In this document: in pieces, positions 57,209-64,000 of the stretch | Position numbering within the stretch: the first letter of the stretch is position 1 | How the letters are laid out: every line of letters begins with the position of its first letter | NCBI GenBank assembly: GCA_026004615.1 | Contig: BPJM01000006.1 | Coordinates: 62,001 to 126,000 of the forward strand | DNA: 64,000 nt | Reading direction: 5' to 3' | From: Planctomycetota bacterium | GTDB lineage: Bacteria > Planctomycetota > J058 > J103 | Translations under genes and position numbers: made by a program | Notes under the pieces: model-generated | Seen by the model: only the letters and a program-made list of their open reading frames with translations | What the model was told of the DNA's origin: nothing | The model's database searches: none

Positions 57209-58334
57209 TCGGGCGGGCGGCGGTCGGCCCGCCGGCCTGCGACCGAACGAGGAGGCCGGGGATCGCGCAGGGACGACCGCGCACGAGCTGCGGGGCCTGG
57301 CGCCGGACAACCTGCTGGCGTTTCTCGCTCTGCTCGGTCTGTTGCGGGCGCTGGAGGCAGCGCGGTCCGATTGGCAACCGCGCGTCTGCTGGCAGGGTCC
57401 GCCGTGGCGCGCCTGGTTGCATCTGGCCCAGCCCGCCGAGCAGGCGGAGATCGCGGCCGCGACCCGCGAGGGCCTGGAGCGGCTCGCGGCGCCGGTCTCC
57501 TTCGACGGGCGCAAGAACATCACCGATTTCTCCCCGGCCGAGTTTCGCGAGTTCTGCGTGCAGGCCTTGTCCGCGGCCGATCCCGAACTCCTCCGGCAGC
57601 GCGCCGCGCTGCTCGCAGCGCTGGCGAGCGACGCCTGTACCAGCCCGCGCGAGCCCGACCGGCTGGACACGACCCTGCTCTGCGCGGCGTTCGGCCAGGG
57701 TCACCAGCATTTTCTGGAACGGCTCGAGCGACTCGCCGAGGCGAAGCCTCCGGCCGGGGTGGTACAGGCTGGCAAGCGCCGGCGCCGCCGACAGAGTCCC
57801 GCCGCCGCGGACGAGCCCCCGCGGTCCGGCGATCGCCTGCGGGGTTGGTGGGAAGACCGTCTGTTGCGGGCGCTCTTCTCGCCGTGGACGTACGAGGACA
57901 ACGCCAAGTTGTGGCCGGTATCGCTGCGCTGGGATCCGGCCGAGAATCGGCAGTACGCGCTGCGGTTCGGCGATCCCTCGCCGGAACCCATCATGACCAT
58001 GTTCGGTGCCCAGCGTCTCGCCGCCTGTGCCGTGCCGGTGCTCCCGACCGCACCGGCAAAGGCCGGTCTGCAGACGACCGGATTCCTGGTTCGCAAGGGC
58101 CAGGCGGCGATGAGCTGGCCGCTGTGGTCGCCGCAGCTGTCGTTGGTGGCGATCTCGGCGCTGCTCCGGCACCCGGACCTGGTATCGGAGACTGCGCCGC
58201 GAGAGCGGCTCGCGGCCTACGGGGTGGTCGAGGTCATGCGGGCGCGGCGGGTCCGTGTGGGGCGGCAGATCCACTTCGAGCTCGCCCGGCCGTTGTGGGG
58301 GCTACAGGCGGCCTTGTCCGGGGACGGCACCTGA
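57192..58334 (+). CDS. cas8: type I-G Cas8-type large subunit (GSU0052-like)
   Basis: A 380-residue protein at the position of the type I-G large subunit. The start motif ELRGLAPDNLLAFLALLGLLRALE (about 30-53) matches the common beginning of such subunits (G-x-x-P-x-x-L-x-x-L-x-A-L-G). Later there are FDGRKNITDFSPAEF, DLRGWWEDRLLRALFSPWTYEDN-type sequence and NRQYALRFGDPS. The central part is Arg/Lys-rich (KRRRRRQ). It should recognise PAM and recruit Cas3. It is shorter than Csx17, so I call it Cas8 by context. The ATG lies inside the end of cas3 (17-bp overlap). The 253 bp between it and cas4/cas1 hold nothing recognisable. Confidence 0.72.
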   Translation: MAAPLDRAGGGRPAGLRPNEEAGDRAGTTAHELRGLAPDNLLAFLALLGLLRALEAARSDWQPRVCWQGPPWRAWLHLAQPAEQAEIAAATREGLERLAAPVSFDGRKNITDFSPAEFREFCVQALSAADPELLRQRAALLAALASDACTSPREPDRLDTTLLCAAFGQGHQHFLERLERLAEAKPPAGVVQAGKRRRRRQSPAAADEPPRSGDRLRGWWEDRLLRALFSPWTYEDNAKLWPVSLRWDPAENRQYALRFGDPSPEPIMTMFGAQRLAACAVPVLPTAPAKAGLQTTGFLVRKGQAAMSWPLWSPQLSLVAISALLRHPDLVSETAPRERLAAYGVVEVMRARRVRVGRQIHFELARPLWGLQAALSGDGT

Positions 58335-58587
58335 GGTGTTTGTCGTCGCATGCCGGTGCGCGCTCGCCGCGGCGGGGCTTGCGGGTGCGGCAGTGACGGC
58401 AGGGCTTCGCCGCCCGCTGTCTGAGAGCAGTCCGCACGGCAGGGCGGTGCAACGCAGCGGGCTGGTGCCGCAACAAACGGAGAGCGCCCGGGAGCGGAAG
58501 CGGGGAACGTGCCGGCGCCGAGTCGGCCGGACGCCCCTGCAGCGCCCGGAACGTATGGCGACGTGGTTGGATCGAGGGAAGTGACCG

Positions 58588-60394
58588 ATGGTCGGCTCCG
58601 CACGACCGCCGGAAGACCTCCCCGGGCCGCAGCAGCGCCCGGACGAGGTGCCGCTGCTGCCGGTGCGCAATGCTCAACGAGTTCGTGTACTGTCCTCGCC
58701 TCTTCTTCCTCATGTGGGTGCAGAGCGAATGGGCGGACAACTATTTCACGGAACACGGCAAGGAAGAACACCGCCGGGTCGATGCCCAGCCAGGCCGCGT
58801 GCCCGTGGCGGCGGAGGCGGCGGCAGGGCCCCTGCAGGTCCGGTCGTTGGAGCTTTCTTCGCAACGACTCGGCTTGATTGCCAGGCTCGACGTGGTGATC
58901 CTGGCCGAAGGTGGCAAGGCTGCCGAGCCCATCGACTACAAGCGCGGCAGTCCACCGGCGGTGCCCGAGCGCGCCTGGCTTCCGGAGCGGGTCCAGCTCT
59001 GCGCTCAGGGGCTGTTGTTGCGCGAGCATGGATACCATTGTGAGCGGGGTTGGGTCTACTACACAGAGAGCAAGGAGCGGGTCGAGGTACCCTTCGACGA
59101 CGAGCTGATCGCGCTCACGCGGGAAGCGATTGCGGCTGCGTACGAGACCGCCCGCCAGAGCCTGCCACCGCCACCCCTGATCGATAGCCCCAAGTGTGCT
59201 GGCTGTTCTCTGCAGGGTATCTGCCTGCCGGACGAGGTCAACGAGCTTCGCCACGCCACGGCGCTGCGCCCGGGCGATGGGCTGCGCCGCCTGCACCCGG
59301 CGAGCGACGATGCGCTTCCGCTCTATGTGACCGAGCAGGGCGCTCGCGTCGGCCTGGCGCAGCACGTACTGCAGGTGCGCGACCGGGAGGGAACCGTGAT
59401 CGCCGAAAGCAGATTGCCGGCGACTTCTCAGGTGTGTGTGTTCGGACAGGTGCAGGTCACGACGGCGGCTGTGCGGGCGCTCTGTTCCCGCGGGATACCG
59501 CTCTGCTATTTCAGCACCGGCGGCTGGTATTACGGGCGCACCGAGGCTATCGGTCACAAAAACATCGATCTGCGCATCGCGCAGTATCGGGCAGCGGCCG
59601 ATCCCGGGCGGCGGCTGGAGCTGGCTCGCCGTTTCGTGTCGGCGAAGGTCGCCAACTGCCGGACGCTCTTGCGCCGCAACGCGAGCACGAAGGTGGAAGC
59701 TGTGCTTCGCGAACTGCGGCGGCTGGCGCGGCGGGCAGGTCGGGCTCTGGACCTGGAGGCGTTGTTGGGCATCGAGGGCGTCGCCGCGCGCTGTTATTTC
59801 GGTCATTTCGGGGCCATGCTGAAACCTCCTGGCGAGCGGGCTTCGGCGGAGAGCGGGGATTGTGTAGGCACGCCGGATCCACTCGCCTCGGCTCGCAGCC
59901 GGTGCACCGGGCCGGTCCGGCTGGCGCTGCGCCTGGACGGTCGCAACCGGCGTCCTCCGCTGGATCCGGTCAATGCGCTTCTGTCGTTCACCTATGCACT
60001 GCTGGTGAAGGACTGGACGGTCACCCTTGCCGCGGTGGGCTTGGATCCCTATCTGGGGTTCTTTCACACCGTGCGCTACGGCCGGCCTGCGTTGGCGCTC
60101 GATCTCATGGAGGAGTTCCGGCCGTTGGTCGCCGACTCGGTGGTGTTGTGGGTGATCAACAATGGCATGGTCCGCGCTTCGGACTTCATCTGGCACCGGC
60201 ATGGAGTTGCGATGACCCCTCATGCGCGCAAGGAGGTCTTGCGTGCGTACGAGCAGCGCTTGAGTCAAGAGGTCACGCACCCGGTATTCGGCTACCGCAT
60301 CAGCTACCGCCGGGTACTCGAGGTACAGGCTCGCCTGCTGGGCCGTTACTTGCTCGGAGAGATTCCGGAGTATCCGTCGTTCCGAACTCGTTAG
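58588..60394 (+). CDS. cas4-cas1: Cas4-Cas1 fusion protein (one apparent frameshift near the N-terminus)
   Basis: Cas4 fused to Cas1, typical of type I-G, for making and inserting spacers. The Cas4 part has NEFVYCPRL with the first Cys, DVVILAEGGKAAEPIDYKRG (active Asp and Lys) and CAGCSLQGIC for the 4Fe-4S cluster. The Cas1 part has GIEGVAARCYFGHF (Glu), LGFFHTVRYGRPALALDLMEEFRP (His and acidic residues) and an intact end. The ATG at 58588 follows GAGGGAAG. Its frame shifts by one extra base at 58669-58670 (GCGCAATG), just before the family motif LLPVR-MLNEF. A restart at ATG 58670 would still give all catalytic residues (574 residues). Confidence 0.88.
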
Positions 60395-60443
60395 ACGGCA
60401 GCTCGCGGCGATCCGGCGGGCGATCCCGTGACCGTGTGGTTGG

Positions 60444-60780
60444 GCATGCGTCGATCTGGACTTGCTCCAAACGGCCTGGCGACCAAGGTGCTCGCGGCGC
60501 CGGCCCCAGTTGCTGAAGCTGTGTCGTTCTGCACCACCGACCGCGGGCGGCGGGAGGCGGACTACCCGCCGTTACGGCGCCACTTGCTGAAGCTATGTCG
60601 TTCTGCACCTGCCCTAAACGGCCTGGCGACCGCAGAGGCGCAGATCGCCTCCGAGGAGGACCTCGAGCGTCGTTCTGCGCCATGGAGGTCGGCGAAGCGT
60701 TCTGGTCCGCGGGCGACGGCGCCTCCGAGGAGGACCTCGAGCGTCGTTCTGCGCCTGCTCCAAACGGCCTGGCGAGGGCT
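60444..60780. repeat. mosaic direct-repeat block with 72-74-bp pitch
   Basis: A core TCG(T/A)TCTG recurs at 60451, 60524, 60598, 60670 and 60744, at steps of 73, 74, 72 and 74 bp. TGCTCCAAACGGCCTGGCGA follows it at 60463, 60610 (one or two changes) and 60756. TTGCTGAAGCTRTGTCG precedes it at 60510 and 60584. A 35-bp exact element starting GCCTCCGAGGAGGACC lies at 60647-60681 and 60721-60755. No copy resembles the true CRISPR repeat. It looks like a decayed or unusual array-like element between cas4-cas1 and cas2. Confidence 0.8.
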
Positions 60781-60921
60781 GATGGGAGGATGGTCTCTTG
60801 CGCGCCACCGAACTTGGGAGGAACGCCCCCGAACACGGCTAGCGCTGGGGACCGGGCTGGTAGCGGCGGACGACTCCGTCCGCCCCGCCGGAAAGAACGC
60901 CACCGCTACGGCCAGCACTGA

Positions 60922-61027
60922 TGGCAGCTGACGGAGGGTTACGTCTCTTGCGCTTGTTCCCCGCGCGGCGGATCGAACTCCTCGGCGAGGACTGGTGGCA
61001 GCTGACGGAGGGTTACGTCTCTTGCGC
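60922..61027. repeat. 32-bp direct duplication covering the cas2 ribosome-binding site
   Basis: TGGCAGCTGACGGAGGGTTA and the next twelve bases (to TTGCGC) occur at 60922-60953 and 60996-61027, 74 bp apart. The second copy carries the GGAGGG Shine-Dalgarno and TTG start of cas2. The first has the same signal but opens a short unrelated frame. A related GTCTCTTGCGC lies at 60793. The gap between 60781 and 60921 holds nothing else. Confidence 0.85.
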
Positions 61028-61312
61028 GGTCTGTACGTAGTCACCTATGATATCAGCGACCCGCAGCGACTTCGGCGGGTCTACGAGACCATGCGCGGTT
61101 ATGGGGACCACGTTCAGCTGTCGGTCTTCCTGTGCGAGCTCACCGCGCGCCATTTGGTTCTCTTGCGATCTGCGTTGCGCGAGATCATTCATCATGAGGA
61201 GGACCAGGTTCTTTTCATCTACCTCGGCCCGGCAGACGGGGCTCGGGCGGCGGCCATCGAGGCGCTGGGGAGGCCGTTTAGCGCTCCTCGCCGGGGCCCG
61301 GTCATCACGTAG
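61022..61312 (+). CDS. cas2: Cas2 endonuclease-like adaptation protein
   Basis: A 96-residue Cas2 that bridges two Cas1 dimers in the integration complex. The N-terminus RGLYVVTYDISDPQRLRRVYE has the conserved Asp (about residue 9). The ferredoxin fold continues with VQLSVFLCELT and DQVLFIYLGP, and a short C-terminal strand ends in PVIT. The TTG at 61022 was chosen because GGAGGG lies 9 bases upstream and the fold starts there. GTG 60995 is in frame but adds nine residues encoded by duplicated sequence. The leader and array follow. Confidence 0.93.
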   Translation: MRGLYVVTYDISDPQRLRRVYETMRGYGDHVQLSVFLCELTARHLVLLRSALREIIHHEEDQVLFIYLGPADGARAAAIEALGRPFSAPRRGPVIT

Positions 61313-61545
61313 GCAGTTCTTTGACAATCAGTCTGTGCTCGTCCGTCCGGCGGCGGTGCGAGCGGTTCGGTGGCATTTGTCTCCGCCACACCACTCGCAT
61401 CTCGCCAACCCCTGCCTTGCACCCGACTTCGGTCACTCCCGGCCACCCGCATCAGCTCTTACCCCACCTCCGGTCGGGCCATTTGGCCCCACCTCTCGCA
61501 CCGCCGGCCGCGACCCCGCATCCTACCGCCCCCACCCACGGACCG
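61313..61545 (+). promoter_or_regulatory. CRISPR leader
   Basis: 233 bp between cas2 and the first repeat, pyrimidine-rich on the plus strand with no open frame of note. TTTGACA lies at 61320-61326 with no fitting -10 downstream. Its place beside cas2 and the conserved ATTGAAGC end of the repeats make the left side the leader end. Confidence 0.65.
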
Positions 61546-64000
61546 ATCTCCGCGGCAACTCAGCCGCGGCCCCATTGAAGCCGACGCTGGCGCCGGCGTC
61601 GGGCGCCGCCGTGCGCCTCCGCATCTCCGCGGCAACTCAGCCGCGGCCCCATTGAAGCGCTCCGGAGAGGCGGGTGCATCGGTGGCGGCCTGCCGATCTC
61701 CGCGGCAACTCAGCCGCGGCCCCATTGAAGCGCACGCCACTCGCCACCGACGGAGCCCGATGCCAACACATCTCCGCGGCAACTCAGCCGCGGCCCCATT
61801 GAAGCCGTGAGTCGTCGAGGCGTGGTCGTCCCGTGCGGGCATATCTCCGCGGCAACTCAGCCGCGGCCCCATTGAAGCCAGAGCGGGCAGTTCGCGAGCA
61901 CGCTGAAGACCTCTCATCTCCGCGGCAACTCAGCCGCGGCCCCATTGAAGCGATGAGACCGCGGTGTGTGTGCCGTACGCGCTCTGCATCATCTCCGCGG
62001 CAACTCAGCCGCGGCCCCATTGAAGCGCCGAACACCTCCGGAAAGCGGGTCTTGGCGGACTCATCTCCGCGGCAACTCAGCCGCGGCCCCATTGAAGCCG
62101 TTTGAGGGGTCTCGATCTTCGTTCCGGGCGGGCACCATCTCCGCGGCAACTCAGCCGCGGCCCCATTGAAGCCCCGCGCGTCGTGATGCAGAGCGCGTAC
62201 GGCACGCGCACCATCTCCGCGGCAACTCAGCCGCGGCCCCATTGAAGCGCCATGCTCCATGCGCGCCGCGTGCGGCGCGTCCGCGATCTCCGCGGCAACT
62301 CAGCCGCGGCCCCATTGAAGCCCCGACTGCGGGTGCACCTTCACCCGCTGGAGCTCATATCTCCGCGGCAACTCAGCCGCGGCCCCATTGAAGCCCTCCC
62401 TGCGGCCCCTGCCGCCCCAGGGCCGCGCAATCATCTCCGCGGCAACTCAGCCGCGGCCCCATTGAAGCGCCCCCCACAGGTCGACGACCCCGCCGTACGC
62501 GGTCCAGATCTCCGCGGCAACTCAGCCGCGGCCCCATTGAAGCCCTGGCAGCGAGTCCGGTACGGAAAATATTATGACAAATCTCCGCGGCAACTCAGCC
62601 GCGGCCCCATTGAAGCCGTGGGCGTGCGGGTGCTTGCCGAGCGCGAGCTGGCCGATCTCCGCGGCAACTCAGCCGCGGCCCCATTGAAGCCAGTCCTCTG
62701 GCTGCGGCGGCCTGGCGATGCCGAGATCTCCGCGGCAACTCAGCCGCGGCCCCATTGAAGCCTGCTGCACGGCGGTGCGCTCGTGCGCGGCGCGGCGACC
62801 GATCTCCGCGGCAACTCAGCCGCGGCCCCCATTGAAGCTCCTGACATCAGGTGCAGTGCTCGACGACGGTCATCGCGATCTCCGCGGCAACTCAGCCGCG
62901 GCCCCATTGAAGCTCCTGACATCAGGTCAGTTCTCGACGACGGTCATCGCGATCTCCGCGGCAACTCAGCCGCGGCCCCATTGAAGCAACGCCACGCAGG
63001 CCGGCGCGCTCACGTACACCTCGGACATCTCCGCGGCAACTCAGCCGCGGCCCCATTGAAGCGCGGAGCGGATCCGGCAGCTCGCACCCGAGCACCGGGC
63101 GATCTCCGCGGCAACTCAGCCGCGGCCCCATTGAAGCGATGGAGTCCGTGCGGCGCCTTCTTCGTGGCGAGGGCGGATCTCCGCGGCAACTCAGCCGCGG
63201 CCCCATTGAAGCCCCCCGCCCGCGATCACGACTCATGATCCTCACCCGATCTCCGCGGCAACTCAGCCGCGGCCCCATTGAAGCTGGTTCACGGCTGCGT
63301 GGGTATTGATTATGCGGCGAGCATCTCCGCGGCAACTCAGCCGCGGCCCCATTGAAGCGCAATTCATTAAGCTTCCTTTCTAGGGTTTCACAAATCTCCG
63401 CGGCAACTCAGCCGCGGCCCCATTGAAGCGGACCTCACGATCGATGAGCTCGAGCGCCGCCTGGTCATCTCCGCGGCAACTCAGCCGCGGCCCCATTGAA
63501 GCGCGACGACATCGCCGGGCGCCGCGAGGTCCACCGGGTATCTCCGCGGCAACTCAGCCGCGGCCCCATTGAAGCTCGTTGGCGCTCGGTCGTCTGCCGA
63601 GCGCGACTGAATCTCCGCGGCAACTCAGCCGCGGCCCCATTGAAGCCGCGCGGCCTCGGTCCCGCCCACGCGCGCGGCCTTCAATCTCCGCGGCAACTCA
63701 GCCGCGGCCCCATTGAAGCGAACAGGATTCTGTGGATCCTGCTCACATCCCCCTCATCTCCGCGGCAACTCAGCCGCGGCCCCATTGAAGCACGCCGGGT
63801 GCGCTCGGGGCCGCGGCGGTCGCCACATCTCCGCGGCAACTCAGCCGCGGCCCCATTGAAGCTTCGTCCTCGTTCTCGCCCTCATCCGCCCGGAAGTAGA
63901 TCTCCGCGGCAACTCAGCCGCGGCCCCATTGAAGCCGGGCGCTCTACGCGCTGCCGCGCACGTACGTGATCGGCCCATCTCCGCGGCAACTCAGCCGCGG
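61546..64000 (+). CRISPR. type I-G CRISPR array, 34 repeats visible, continues past the window
   Basis: The 36-bp repeat begins ATCTCCGCGGCAACTCAGCC and ends GCGGCCCCATTGAAGC. It contains a perfect 7-bp hairpin, CCGCGGC-AACTCA-GCCGCGG. Repeat starts run from 61546, 61623, 61696, 61770, 61843 and 61916 to 63977, at 71-77-bp steps. There are 33 full copies plus 24 bases of one more, giving 33 spacers of about 34-41 bp. All copies look identical except the one at 62802, which has an extra C. The 3-prime ATTGAAGC is like the handle of type I crRNAs. Several spacers are clearly lower in GC than the chromosome. Reading frames such as MGPRLSCRGD in this region are artefacts of the repeat. Confidence 0.98.

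Noticed and set aside
58217..60280. A long minus-strand frame across cas4-cas1
   Set aside because: A shadow of the Cas4-Cas1 coding strand, which keeps all catalytic motifs.
60444..61027. Mosaic repeat block as a coding tandem repeat
   Set aside because: The steps of 72-74 bp are not a constant multiple of three and the frames through it are not conserved between units.
61320..61349. A promoter in the CRISPR leader based on TTTGACA
   Set aside because: No acceptable -10 at 15-19 bp. Listed only as a leader feature.
61459..63969. Open frames on both strands of the array, with repeated LRGNSAAAPLK or MGPRLSCRGD-type peptides
   Set aside because: They are translations of the CRISPR repeat and vary with each spacer. 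No start signal or product is supported.

Overview
This is a very GC-rich window (about 70 percent G+C by eye) from an aerobic Gram-negative bacterium. The pointers are an alternative complex III plus caa3 oxidase operon, System II cytochrome c maturation genes, a TonB-type protein and lipoprotein/Tat signals. FHA-kinase, CHASE2, VIT/vWA and bacterial eRF1-like proteins occur together in phyla such as Planctomycetota and Myxococcota, but nothing here fixes the taxon. There is no rRNA and no recognisable insertion sequence. One tRNA is present.

Layout. 0-12 kb: a fatty-acid-hydroxylase-like membrane protein, an exported VWVPG-repeat protein, two divergent stand-alone domains (LON substrate-binding and Clp N), then a signalling group: CHASE2 histidine-kinase-like protein, single-domain response regulator, DUF599 membrane protein, FHA-Ser/Thr-kinase-like protein and an exported VIT/vWA protein. 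The two kinase-like proteins lack residues normally needed for phosphotransfer. 12.5-30.5 kb: a long respiratory operon, actABCDEF, a small membrane protein, SCO, coxBACD (caa3 type), then ResB and CcsA. A perfect CRP-type palindrome lies in front of it. 30.5-41 kb: an orphan McrB-like AAA+ protein, thiL, a secreted protein with five 22-residue His/Cys repeats, a PIN-like protein, a one-cysteine peroxiredoxin, a RecB/Cas4-like nuclease and a Na+/Ca2+ exchanger-family protein. 41-47 kb: a bacterial eRF1-like protein, three tandem Hsp20 genes, a TonB-like protein, plsY and tRNA-Pro(GGG), whose first ten bases include the plsY stop codon. 47-51 kb: a large hybrid sensor kinase.

51.2-64 kb: a type I-G (formerly I-U) CRISPR-Cas locus, csb1(cas7)-csb2(cas5/6)-cas3-cas8-cas4/cas1-cas2, followed by an array of 34 visible repeats that runs off the right edge. 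The cas genes carry five apparent frameshifts (two in csb1, two in cas3, one in cas4-cas1), whereas I saw none in the other recognised genes. Between cas4-cas1 and cas2 lies an unusual block of mosaic direct repeats spaced 72-74 bp apart, the same pitch as the real array but unrelated to its repeat. Two spacers (6 and 9) match the same 28 bp on opposite strands with two differences, and spacers 18 and 19 are near duplicates next to the only variant repeat.

The window therefore joins an aerobic respiratory module to a defence module that has sampled foreign DNA repeatedly but may be decaying, or may be affected by homopolymer sequencing errors. Gene starts in such GC-rich DNA are uncertain. 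I chose them by Shine-Dalgarno spacing and signal peptides.
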